From Omnitrophica WOR_2 bacterium RIFCSPHIGHO2_02_FULL_48_11 (GTDB taxonomy: Bacteria; Omnitrophota; Gorgyraeia; Zapsychrales; GWA2-47-8), in assembly GCA_001805615.1 (NCBI GenBank), contig MHGP01000013.1:1-36855 (forward strand): a stretch of 36,855 nt of DNA, written 5' to 3'. The notes under the pieces were generated by a model. That model saw only the letters and a program-made list of their open reading frames with translations, was not told where the DNA came from and ran no database searches. This document shows positions 24,136 to 31,742 of this stretch, piece by piece. The first letter of the stretch is position 1. Each line of letters opens with the position of its first letter. The translations under genes and the position numbers were made by a program.

Positions 24136-24861
24136 TCACGGGTGATATTCCGACAAGACCAGCGAGGTGTTGACAATGCCCATGGCTCCGTCGATACGCA
24201 GCGGAACCAGCCGCGGGCCCGCCTCGAACCAGATCTTATATTCCTTGGGATCGCTTTCCAGGTAAACCGCCTCATAAGTACGGCCGGCCACCTTGACCTT
24301 GGACTTGTCCTTGACCTCCAGCTGCACATTTTTCGTGGGCAATTGCATCGTAAATTTCAGCCCTTTATCGGCTTTGCCCTGCCCCCGGAAACGGTAAAGA
24401 AAACAGTAAATATTATCGGCATTCTTCTTGCCCGCGATGACCTGTTCGGAAATTTTGCCGCCTGCCTCCTTAACGATCTTAATATCTCCCGAGGCCGCAT
24501 CATAATGTTCCGTGATTCTTTCTTTTTTGCCGAAGATATTCAAATTGCGCTGCACAAGCCGGGGATAGAACGTCTGGGGATCGATAAATATCTTTTCCTC
24601 GTCGAAGAAATTCGGCGCCTTGGCGACAAAAGTGATCCGATAAAATTCCCGTCCCTCGATCTTTTCCAACCCGCCAAAGGCCAACGTGGCTTCCCCCACC
24701 TTGACCCCAAACTTTTTGATCGTGTAGCTGATCGATTCCCCCACCGGAAGCGGCCGCGGCGGATTTTGGGCGTGCGCCAACCCCGGCCACACAACAAAGA
24801 CCGTCAGGGCCAGCCACAGCCTCAGCACCCGGGCTTTATTTAAGACTGTGATAGAAGTCAT
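24136..24861 (-). CDS. DUF3108 family secreted protein
   Basis: 241 residues from the ATG at 24861. A GTG at 24828, eight bases after the preceding stop codon, is an alternative and would start right at the signal peptide (VLRLWLALTVFVVWPGLAHA). The mature part shows the DUF3108 pattern: GESISYTIKKFGVKVGEATL, FVAKAPNFFD, and the end VPLRIDGAMGIVNTSL, a beta-rich envelope protein. Function unknown. Some relatives occur in cell-envelope gene clusters. It overlaps the 3' end of the preceding gene. Confidence 0.8.
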   Translation of the reverse strand: MTSITVLNKARVLRLWLALTVFVVWPGLAHAQNPPRPLPVGESISYTIKKFGVKVGEATLAFGGLEKIEGREFYRITFVAKAPNFFDEEKIFIDPQTFYPRLVQRNLNIFGKKERITEHYDAASGDIKIVKEAGGKISEQVIAGKKNADNIYCFLYRFRGQGKADKGLKFTMQLPTKNVQLEVKDKSKVKVAGRTYEAVYLESDPKEYKIWFEAGPRLVPLRIDGAMGIVNTSLVLSEYHP

Positions 24862-25279
24862 CGACGAATATTTTGGCTTTATCAAAATCATTTCTGATCC
24901 GGTAGATCAAAAAATACCCCAACGGTTTTAAGGGGTTGAATATCTGGTCGGCGATCAAATGCGTCGTGAGCCCTAAGGCCAACCCGCTCCAAAAATACCC
25001 TAAATGCAAGAACATGATAAGGAGCCAGAAAAGCGCCAGCAGTTCGTAGGAATGAAAAAACAGGTACAATTTTCCGGTCTTTTCTTTTTCACAAAAATAC
25101 AGCAGTTCGCTGTAGCGCAAGGGAATTTTTCCCTTTTCCAAATAAAAATCGAGGTGGTGATCCAGGTCGATAAAGATCCCGCTAAAAAAACAAGCCACCG
25201 CTCCTGCCCAGGAATGGGTAGAGTAAAGAAAAATACCGCCTGTTGCCGCCGAGATCACGACATGACTTGCCGGGGTCAT
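24836..25279 (-). CDS. DUF457/YdjM-like membrane-bound putative metal-dependent hydrolase
   Basis: 147 residues with three to four membrane segments. His/Asp motifs lie at membrane boundaries: IDLDHHLDF (about 38-46), FFHSYEL (about 74-80) and TTHLIADQIFNP (about 107-118). This pattern resembles the LexA-binding, inner-membrane YdjM/DUF457 family of predicted hydrolases. Function unknown. The ATG overlaps the stop codon of the M20 gene by four bases, so translation is coupled. Assigned by motif impression. Confidence 0.7.
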   Translation of the reverse strand: MTPASHVVISAATGGIFLYSTHSWAGAVACFFSGIFIDLDHHLDFYLEKGKIPLRYSELLYFCEKEKTGKLYLFFHSYELLALFWLLIMFLHLGYFWSGLALGLTTHLIADQIFNPLKPLGYFLIYRIRNDFDKAKIFVDDFYHSLK

Positions 25280-26448
25280 TGCTGATCGTACTCCTTTAAG
25301 AATCGTTCCAGTAAGCGCGAACCCTGGTAAAGTTTATTGACTTCCGCGTACTCATCGGTGGTGTGCGCCGTGCCTGACGAACCATATCCCGTCGCAAAAG
25401 CCGGGATCCCGTGTTTTTTAAAGAATGTAATGACCGTCGCCCCCTCGCTCCCTTTCAGCGTGGCCTTAAAACCCATGCGCCGCGCCGTGTCAACGTACGT
25501 TTTGACAAACGGATGGTGACGATCGATCTCATACGGTTGCTGCAGGTCATCGATCTCGATCTTAAATTTTTGAGCGACACTGCCGACGATCTCGGTGATC
25601 TTTCGCAGGACCGCTTTATCTTTCATCCCGGGCAAAAATCGCATATCCAGGGAAAATTCGCAAAAATCCGCGACCATGTTGACCTTATCGCCGCCCCGGA
25701 TCGTTCCGATATTCTTCGTCGGAGGATGGAGCAAAGGATGTTTTTTTAATTTTCCGCCTGAGGCGGATCCGCCTTTGGCGGAGAATTGGTGCGCCTTCAA
25801 TTTTTCGATCACCTTGGCCGCCAGTTCAATGGAATTAACCCCGCGCCAATTGTACGCGCCGTGCGCCTTTTTTCCAAAAATTTGGACCCGCAAATGCAGC
25901 AGTCCTTTTTGGGCGATGATCGTGTCGAACTCGTCGGAATCCATGATCAAAGCCACCTTCGGCCGCAAAATTTTCTTGTCCAAAAGCGGAATAATGCCGC
26001 AATGGCTCCCGGTTTCCTCATCAACCGTCGCCGCCATGATGATATCCTTGCGCACCCGGGCCCCGTCTTCCACCAGACTGCGCATCACTTCCATACAGCA
26101 GGTGAGATTGCCTTTGTCATCGCTCGCTCCGCGGCCATAAATGCGCCCCTGATGGATCTGTCCGCCGAGCGGATTAAATTTCCAGCCTGTCCCGATGGGG
26201 ACCGTGTCAAAATGCGGCGTGATCAGCACCGCTTCCCTGGCCGCCTGGGCCCGCGGCAGGGTTCCCTTGAGCGTCGCCACAATATTGGGACGGTTTTTTT
26301 CAAAAGAATATTTTTTGACCTCCAGGCCCAAAGACCGCATATCTTTCTCGATAAATTTCGAGAGGGCCAATTCGTTCCCCGGCGGATTGACGGAATTAAA
26401 ACGAATGACTTTTTGGGTCAATTTAACTAATCGGGATTTATTAATCAT
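25276..26448 (-). CDS. M20 family metallopeptidase (ArgE/DapE type)
   Basis: 390 residues. Metal ligands: His79 and Asp81 in ITPHFDTVP, Asp near 110 in GRGASDDKGN, the Glu pair in TVDEETGSH, Asp in MDSDEF, and His near 367 in GTAHTTDEY. It is likely a dinuclear-zinc deacylase or dipeptidase such as acetylornithine deacetylase or succinyl-diaminopimelate desuccinylase; the exact substrate is not clear. An in-frame palindromic repeat adds SAKGGSASGGK near residues 222-232, at the edge of the dimerisation domain. It overlaps the next gene by four bases. Confidence 0.9.
   Translation of the reverse strand: MINKSRLVKLTQKVIRFNSVNPPGNELALSKFIEKDMRSLGLEVKKYSFEKNRPNIVATLKGTLPRAQAAREAVLITPHFDTVPIGTGWKFNPLGGQIHQGRIYGRGASDDKGNLTCCMEVMRSLVEDGARVRKDIIMAATVDEETGSHCGIIPLLDKKILRPKVALIMDSDEFDTIIAQKGLLHLRVQIFGKKAHGAYNWRGVNSIELAAKVIEKLKAHQFSAKGGSASGGKLKKHPLLHPPTKNIGTIRGGDKVNMVADFCEFSLDMRFLPGMKDKAVLRKITEIVGSVAQKFKIEIDDLQQPYEIDRHHPFVKTYVDTARRMGFKATLKGSEGATVITFFKKHGIPAFATGYGSSGTAHTTDEYAEVNKLYQGSRLLERFLKEYDQQ
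25752..25785. repeat. Double-hairpin CCGCC/GGCGG repeat inside the M20 coding sequence
   Basis: Two adjacent small palindromes, CCGCCTGAGGCGG (25754-25766) and CCGCCTTTGGCGG (25769-25781), are joined by AT. They are in frame and encode a Gly/Ser/Lys linker in the peptidase. Such CCGCC...GGCGG elements are typical dispersed intergenic repeats, here captured in a gene. Confidence 0.7.
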
Positions 26449-26519
26449 ATTAGAAACTTTTTAAAGGCTTTTAGGGGTTAAGGATTTGAGGGGTTGAGTG
26501 GCCTTAATTCCTCTATTTC

Positions 26520-26822
26520 TCATTTCAAAAACTCCTCGGCTTTCAAAGCCCCGCTGATCCGGGCATAATCGTCATAATCCACCAAAGTGATGTAGGGATG
26601 GGATTCCTGCAGTTTCTGGACCTTCGGAAGATGCTGTTTCACGTTCCGGAAGGCGACGTATTTGAAATCGGTCTGGCACGACGGGCAGCGGAACACCTCG
26701 AACTTGATGTCCAGCTGCTTGCATTTCGAACAACTCGCCGACAGATCGCCGTAGATCAGCAGATGATCCCGGATGTCGTGAATATCCAATTTCTGATAAA
26801 CCCGGATAAATTTCTCCTGCAT
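26520..26822 (-). CDS. Small zinc-ribbon protein, unknown
   Basis: 100 residues from the ATG at 26822. The upstream in-frame ATG at 26864 overlaps a TATAAT, so it cannot be the start if that is the promoter. CSKC (about 32-35) and CPSC (about 45-48) form a zinc ribbon; the remainder is helical with HLPKVQKLQESHPYI. SD: AGGAG touches the ATG, GGGGA is further up. It is the first gene of the long minus-strand operon toward trpB, and the first gene downstream of the orphan riboswitch. Role unknown. Confidence 0.65.
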   Translation of the reverse strand: MQEKFIRVYQKLDIHDIRDHLLIYGDLSASCSKCKQLDIKFEVFRCPSCQTDFKYVAFRNVKQHLPKVQKLQESHPYITLVDYDDYARISGALKAEEFLK

Positions 26823-26862
26823 GCTCCTGTTCCCCGTAATAAATTTTAAATTACAGGTGTTC

Positions 26863-26868
26863 ATTATA
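26863..26868 (-). promoter_or_regulatory. -10 box upstream of the zinc-ribbon gene
   Basis: A perfect TATAAT lies 40 bp before the start codon at 26822. No good -35 is seen at the expected distance (GTCAGA or TGTCAG). Confidence 0.4.
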
Positions 26869-26971
26869 ACACAAGAGCAAATTTTTCTGACAGGTGATTT
26901 TGGATTTTTGAAAGAAAAACGGAACGAATTGCAGAACGGAAAAACTTGCGGATCGGTGAAACGGCTCTACT

Positions 26972-27040
26972 GGTCTTTTCCCTACCAATTACAATCTGTG
27001 GAAACCAGTATTAGACCTTTGCTATCTAGAAGAAAAGACC
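26972..27040. repeat. Inverted repeat between the riboswitch terminator and the zinc-ribbon gene
   Basis: GGTCTTTTC (26972-26980) and GAAAAGACC (27032-27040) are exact inverses, extended by near-matches (ACT / TGGT). Otherwise 26869-27087 holds no ORF longer than about 20 codons and no recognised gene. Confidence 0.4.
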
Positions 27041-27087
27041 TGGTATTGACTTCCTTATTCTGTTTAGTTGTACAAAGGTCATATAGG

Positions 27088-27134
27088 AAAAAAGAAGAGC
27101 CGATAAAGACAGGGATTTATCCCCATCGCTCTTC
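27088..27134 (-). terminator. Riboswitch expression-platform terminator
   Basis: On the minus strand GAAGAGC (27128-27134) pairs with GCTCTTC (27094-27100), GAT with ATC, and GGG with CCC inside, followed by TTTTTT (27088-27093). CTTTATCGG in its 3' half (27100-27108) is also complementary to CCGATAAAG at the start of the aptamer (27273-27281), giving an alternative fold. Confidence 0.75.
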
Positions 27135-27285
27135 GGCAACCCAGCCGCCCTATTGTCTCTATTCCCACCAGTTAGTCATTTTATGCCCACCCCACGGGGG
27201 GTTGAGGGCCTTCCCGGTTTTGCGACAACGTAGGCCTGTTGGCTTTGTGTCCCCGGGTTTCCCCGGGTTTACCTTTATCGGCTTG
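27131..27285 (-). ncRNA. c-di-GMP-I (GEMM-I) riboswitch-like aptamer with enlarged P3
   Basis: On the minus strand the GEMM-I elements occur in order: GGTAAACC (27266-27273), a CGGG/CCCG stem with a GAAA tetraloop (27258-27261), GGGGACACAAAGCC, GGCCTACG (27229-27236), P3 pairing TTGTC with GACAA (27224-27228 / 27153-27157) and GGCTGGGTTGCC at the 3' end (27135 on). The P3 loop holds a 66-nt insertion. The base equal to Vc2 G20 is G (27272), which points to c-di-GMP rather than cGAMP. A promoter starts the RNA exactly here and an intrinsic terminator ends it. Confidence 0.8.
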
Positions 27286-27290
27286 TTTTA

Positions 27291-27319
27291 AATATATCAC
27301 ATATTATGCCTTGCGGCAA
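27291..27319 (-). promoter_or_regulatory. Promoter of the GEMM-I riboswitch transcript
   Basis: On the minus strand TTGCCG (27314-27319) and TATATT (27291-27296) are 17 bp apart. The start falls at about 27285, immediately before the aptamer. Confidence 0.6.
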
Positions 27320-27407
27320 GGTCGGCCACGACAATATTTGTATCATAACATATTATATTGCAATTACTTAAGAATATGAATTAATTGGATTGGAATATAA
27401 TGAAGCC

Positions 27408-27425
27408 CCACGGCTTTAGCCGTGG
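27408..27425. repeat. Short perfect hairpin CCACGGCT/AGCCGTGG
   Basis: An 8-bp stem with a TT loop. Related sequence (CCCTACGGCTAAAATC) opens the similar repeat near 35.57 kb. Stems of this kind occur at ends of IS200/IS605-type elements, but no transposase is present. Confidence 0.5.
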
Positions 27426-27495
27426 TACCTAAATTATGACCCGTCTTCGCCAAAATGCTTTCGCTTTTGGCTTCGCCGGGTTCATCCGCCTTATC

Positions 27496-27584
27496 CAGAT
27501 AAGGGCGAACATCCGCCGAAGCCTCTTTTCTTCTTTCGCCTTCCTCCACTGGCAAGCCCGTGGTATCCGGCGTAGGCGGATGAA
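27496..27584. repeat. Dispersed palindromic repeat, copy 1 (3' of the subtilase gene)
   Basis: 31 bp (27496-27526) and 24 bp (27561-27584) are identical to 35583-35613 and 35637-35660. The outer arms CATCCGCC and GGCGGATG are inverted, so the unit can fold. It ends 8 bp before the subtilase stop codon. Confidence 0.8.
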
Positions 27585-27591
27585 TTGCAAC

Positions 27592-30500
27592 TTATTCAAG
27601 GGTTCCACGATTCTCTTGTGCCGCAGATGATTGGTCGCTGCAGTAACTGGGGTCTCCGCAATTATCAATGCATTGGCATACAGCATTGCATGTACCTGAG
27701 TTGCTCGGGCATTGAGTGCATTGGCTGCCGGGTGGTTCGCACTCTTCCCCTGCTTCTACGGTCCCATTACCGCAGATAGTTTCATTTTGAACGCACCCGC
27801 AATACGTATCACAGGTTCCTGCGGCGCCTGTACCCGGAACAGTGCAGGCGCTTCCCGGCGGATCGCATTCTTCGCCCATGTCTTTGCGGTTGTTGCCGCA
27901 GTACACACATTGACAAGAATTATCGCAGGTGCCATCATTTGCCCCACCGCATGTAGAACCGGGTGGATCGCATTCTTCACCTGCATCCGGTAACCCATTT
28001 CCGCACTTTGGCGCGCATTCGCAATTAAATTTGCAATATTTCCCTGGTCCGCACTCAACATCCTGCTGACATCTGGGCCGTTTTTTGACGGGCCTGCCTT
28101 TACAGCGAAAACCGGGTTCACAGCGGCAGCCAGGATTGCAGATCTCGTTTCTTCCGCATTCACTATCCTTTTGGCACTTCGGTTTGGATAAAACTTTCTT
28201 TCCTTTACACATATAAAATGTATTAGTGTTGTTTCCACCGGCGCAGCCGCAGTCCCAGCAGGAATATTGCGCGGTCCCTTGGGGCTCTCCGTATTTTTCC
28301 GCGCACACTTGTGATGTGAATGCCGCTGAGGTATCATCACATTCCTCATTCACATCTAATTCTCCATCGCCGCATCCTTGGCAGACTCCGTTTTCACAGA
28401 CCATAAACATACGGCCGGTCCCGTAACAGTCGGAATCGTTTGTACAGCTGCATTTGCAGGCCTTTCCCTCACCTTCCATCGCGCTGTAGCAGCCCAGGGC
28501 ACAACTGTCGTCGTTCACAGTGGGATCACACATTTCTCCGCGATCTTTGCGGTCATTTTCGCACAGAGGCGATTGGCAACGGATCGGATCGATGGTGCAT
28601 TGGGCCGTGCACAGCAACCGGTCGGCTCCGGTCGTCCCGCCGAAATCCTGGCAGGTTTTTCCGCCATAGTTAATTCCGCCGTAGACCCGGTCACATTCTT
28701 CTCCGAGATTAGGTTCGAAGTGACCGTTACCGCAGGTCGGCACATAATTATTGAGATCGCCGATGATCAAAACAAATTTTTGGTTAACATCCGGTGAGTT
28801 TAAATAATTCTGAAAGCGGACACAGGCGTACAAATGCGTTGTCTGTACGGTCATATTGTTTCGGATCACTTCGGGCGTAACAAAAACCTGTTCGACGTTA
28901 TCGCGATCATTGAATCCGCGGGTGGCCGGTAGCCAAGGATGCTGCCAATCGAGTTTGTAAGGGTGCTCAATAGGCACACCAGTTGCATCGCAAAAACTTA
29001 AATTCAAGTTATTAACCAACTCTCTGACTTCATCTCTGGGTTTGTTCCAGTTGTCAGGAGTGGATCCATGATCCAGGTAAACCAGGGTAATTTTTAGCGG
29101 CTCAGTCACGTTGATCCAAGCAGGAAGCGGTATAGGGTATTTTTTAACAAGATGCTTATTGTAATTGTTAAAGGTATCCAATACAAAATTGTTTCCTTCC
29201 AAAATATCCATCGCTGCCATGGGCTGGATCTCACCATAGCCGGATCCAAAATCTGGTCCGGGGTTATCCAGGTCTCTGGCGGTGTGGATCAAGGCGGCTT
29301 TGATCAGAGGTGATTCATAGTCCGCCGTTGCTCTTCCCGTATTTTGAAATCTTTCATTAAGAAATTCTTTTAAGAGGATCACATGTCCGGAAACTGACGG
29401 CGCGGAAAAGGATGTTCCATCGAGACCCCAAGTTGTGTATAGACTGGCCCCGGTCGTTGACACGGTTGTTGTCACGATATTTTCACCTAGAGATACAACG
29501 TCCGGTTTTATACGGCCGTCGTAGGTAGGGCCGCGGCTTGAGAAGCCCGAAGTCAGTCCATTGGGGTCAATTGACCCGACTGTTAATATATTTTTGCTAT
29601 CAGCAGGAACATTGAGACACTCCCAACGTCCACCCCGGGGAGCCGTTGACGGCCAATAATTGTCGGGATCACACCAAAGGCCGAATATGGCATAGGGACA
29701 ATTGCCTGGGGGATCTTGCTCATTACAGTCAGTGTTGCCGGCTGCGAAGACTATCGGAGTATCGTGGATCCGACGGGCAAGGGTGTTGAATGCTATTGTG
29801 TCAAAGCTCCCTCCTACTATTGGACCCGGACCTGTATTGGCAAAAGTCCAGGAGTTTGAACTAACTTCCATGCCATAGATGTCATGGAACCACTCCATTT
29901 CTCCTGTAGCATATAACACATCAAATGAATAGCCTTCGCTTTCTGGAGCAACCCCTTTTCGCAGGCCGCTGCTAGCTGTTCCATCGCCGAATACGACCCC
30001 CATGGTCTGTGTGGGATGGTCTTCATTGTATTGACTAAAAATAGGGCAGGACCAGTGGTGGCACTCGCTCCAACGCAGCCGCCAGCCAAAATCCAGATGA
30101 TCTTTTGCACCGCCAGCGTCCCAAAGGCCAAATTTGAGGGATGTCCCCTTGTATGGACTATTAAATGGGGTCTGACCATTTTGAATATCATAAGCATGGG
30201 TTCTGGTTCCGATATTCATGAGTGTTGGAACAGAGGCTGGGGCAGGAGAGACAAAATCAACCGCTGCATGCTGTATCAGATTGTTCATTACGGTCTGTAT
30301 GGTTCCGGGACTGCATCCTATTAAGGTCGTATGATAAGAATTGTCGCTAAATCTAAAAATATTGGCTAGTCCCAGCGATGTTAAATAAGAGCTGTAATCA
30401 TTCGTGTTATTAAAGAAGCGGACATCGATTTGACAGCGCATAATAGGGCTATTAGGTTCTGTGAAAACTTGCAACTTACTCATATCAATGCTGGCTAGAT

Positions 30501-30807
30501 TGATACCATATTTGGTCGAAGGATCAATAACCGCGTAGCTACGAATATAGCTTGGCAGCGGTAAGCCTCCCTGGGCTTCGCCGACAAAATGACGGCTGCT
30601 GATCATTTTGTATAAAAATACGCCATCATTACCTATTTTGAGACCTTCAATCTGGACATCTGTCAGTGGGGCGTGGCTTTCAAATTGAAAGATTCCGGGC
30701 GACATGTCGGGGACTGCAGAGTGACTTTCGCTGATACGCAATAGGAAGAATAAAAGAGAAAATAACAAAATAAATAGTTTTACGCAATTGTTTTTTTGGT
30801 TGCGCAC
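27592..30807 (-). CDS. Secreted S8 subtilisin-like protease with Cys-rich C-terminal repeats
   Basis: 1071 residues from a GTG at 30807 with SD GGAGGG six bases away. Signal peptide to about residue 30. The S8 domain (about 190-560) has the catalytic Asp in FGLWDAGG, His in EDHPTQTMG (usually HGTHVAG), the oxyanion Asn in FAAGNTD, and Ser in DGTSFSAPSVSGH. After a beta-rich domain come about six Cys-rich repeats of the CGNG..D.GEECD type (DUF4215/Myxococcus-like), from residue ~690 to the end. The product is probably extracellular or surface-bound. A GEMM-I-like aptamer precedes the gene. Confidence 0.9.
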   Translation of the reverse strand: MRNQKNNCVKLFILLFSLLFFLLRISESHSAVPDMSPGIFQFESHAPLTDVQIEGLKIGNDGVFLYKMISSRHFVGEAQGGLPLPSYIRSYAVIDPSTKYGINLASIDMSKLQVFTEPNSPIMRCQIDVRFFNNTNDYSSYLTSLGLANIFRFSDNSYHTTLIGCSPGTIQTVMNNLIQHAAVDFVSPAPASVPTLMNIGTRTHAYDIQNGQTPFNSPYKGTSLKFGLWDAGGAKDHLDFGWRLRWSECHHWSCPIFSQYNEDHPTQTMGVVFGDGTASSGLRKGVAPESEGYSFDVLYATGEMEWFHDIYGMEVSSNSWTFANTGPGPIVGGSFDTIAFNTLARRIHDTPIVFAAGNTDCNEQDPPGNCPYAIFGLWCDPDNYWPSTAPRGGRWECLNVPADSKNILTVGSIDPNGLTSGFSSRGPTYDGRIKPDVVSLGENIVTTTVSTTGASLYTTWGLDGTSFSAPSVSGHVILLKEFLNERFQNTGRATADYESPLIKAALIHTARDLDNPGPDFGSGYGEIQPMAAMDILEGNNFVLDTFNNYNKHLVKKYPIPLPAWINVTEPLKITLVYLDHGSTPDNWNKPRDEVRELVNNLNLSFCDATGVPIEHPYKLDWQHPWLPATRGFNDRDNVEQVFVTPEVIRNNMTVQTTHLYACVRFQNYLNSPDVNQKFVLIIGDLNNYVPTCGNGHFEPNLGEECDRVYGGINYGGKTCQDFGGTTGADRLLCTAQCTIDPIRCQSPLCENDRKDRGEMCDPTVNDDSCALGCYSAMEGEGKACKCSCTNDSDCYGTGRMFMVCENGVCQGCGDGELDVNEECDDTSAAFTSQVCAEKYGEPQGTAQYSCWDCGCAGGNNTNTFYMCKGKKVLSKPKCQKDSECGRNEICNPGCRCEPGFRCKGRPVKKRPRCQQDVECGPGKYCKFNCECAPKCGNGLPDAGEECDPPGSTCGGANDGTCDNSCQCVYCGNNRKDMGEECDPPGSACTVPGTGAAGTCDTYCGCVQNETICGNGTVEAGEECEPPGSQCTQCPSNSGTCNAVCQCIDNCGDPSYCSDQSSAAQENRGTLE

Positions 30808-30833
30808 TATTGACCCTCCATATTATTTCTAGT

Positions 30834-30955
30834 GGCAACCAGGCTGCCTCGGTGAGAAGAAGTGAGGTCCTTGGCTTTGTCAGCGTCGGGAGTACTTTTT
30901 AACGCTGCTTCCAGTGGTTGGAAGGCCCCATCCTCGCGGATGGTTTACTTTTTAC
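30834..30955 (-). ncRNA. Variant c-di-GMP-I (GEMM-I)-like riboswitch in the subtilase leader
   Basis: On the minus strand the GEMM elements are GTAAACC (30942-30948), a CATCC/GGATG stem with GCGA loop, GGGG, ACAAAGCC (30873-30880), GGACCTC, then AGGCAGCC and GGTTGCC (30834-30849), matching the Vc2 3' end. Two extra hairpins (CTTCCA/TGGAAG and CAGCGT/ACGCTG, 30881-30924) are inserted between GGGG and ACAAAGCC, so this is a divergent form. The aptamer ends 14 bp before the SD of the protease gene, suggesting translational control. Pairing was judged by eye. Confidence 0.6.
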
Positions 30956-31069
30956 ACTTCTATTGAAAATATAACATCTAAAGATGGGAAAAGAAGATAG
31001 GAACGGCCTTTTGCGGAAAGCGTTTTCTAAAAAAGGGAATATTCCGACGTGAACGAGGCGACGGGGGGA

Positions 31070-31741
31070 TTAAAATCTTATATATTTTTCCCAATACAAA
31101 TACAGTTCTTTAGTGGCGATGATGTCCCGCATGCAGTAGCGGGCGATGTCGTGGTATTTGCCTTGCTGAAAAAAATCTTTGACCTGCAGGCCGGTGATGC
31201 CCTCCTGCTTGGGGCTTTGGATCCCAAAGGCCTGGCACCACATATGCAGGCCGAACTTGCGGCGCAGGGCGTCATAAAAACTCAGCTGATCGGCCAGATC
31301 GACGTGCTGTTTGTAATCGTACCGGTAGGGCACCAAATTCTTGACGGCGCGGATCTTTTGGATCGCCGAGCGGATCATCACAAACGGGCAGTCAAAGACC
31401 CGTCCGTTAAAGGTCACAAATTGTTCATAACGGTTCAGCTGCGTCCAGAAATGATTGAGGATCTCTTTTTCGCTCCCGGAAATATATGTGATGCTCCCCT
31501 CGACAAATTTTTCTTTTTGCGGCGAGCCGTTTTGAAAATACACGATCCCCTGCTCGCTCTCCACCTCCAGCATGCCGATCGCGACAACCTGCGCGGTCAA
31601 GGGATAAAAATTGAGGCTGGCTTTGGCCTCCTCGATCTTTTCTTCTGTCTCGGCAAATTTTAAAAAATATTCTTTGGAGGCCTCGTCCAGGAGATCAAAA
31701 TCCTGCCCCACGGTTTCAATGTCAAAAACGATCTTCGGCAT
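31070..31741 (-). CDS. Predicted PolB-like 3'-5' exonuclease (DEDDy, RNase H-like)
   Basis: 223 residues. Exo I is VFDIETV (Asp7, Glu9). Exo II is TFNGRVFDCPFV (Asp near 117). Exo III is YCMRDIIATKELY (Asp near 204, with the Tyr four residues before, DEDDy type). It matches the stand-alone PolB-related exonuclease family (PF10108 type) found in many bacteria. Probably acts in DNA or RNA processing; the partner is unknown. Its ATG follows the stop codon of the HtrA-like gene in TAATATG, so it is the last gene of a coupled operon. Confidence 0.88.
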   Translation of the reverse strand: MPKIVFDIETVGQDFDLLDEASKEYFLKFAETEEKIEEAKASLNFYPLTAQVVAIGMLEVESEQGIVYFQNGSPQKEKFVEGSITYISGSEKEILNHFWTQLNRYEQFVTFNGRVFDCPFVMIRSAIQKIRAVKNLVPYRYDYKQHVDLADQLSFYDALRRKFGLHMWCQAFGIQSPKQEGITGLQVKDFFQQGKYHDIARYCMRDIIATKELYLYWEKYIRF

Positions 31742-31742
31742 A

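Noticed and set aside
27404-27430. End of an IS200/IS605 insertion sequence
   Set aside because: The hairpin looks similar, but there is no TnpA or TnpB gene or remnant in the window.
30016-30324. Plus-strand ORFs within the subtilase gene
   Set aside because: They are antisense shadows of a 1071-codon gene with clear catalytic motifs.
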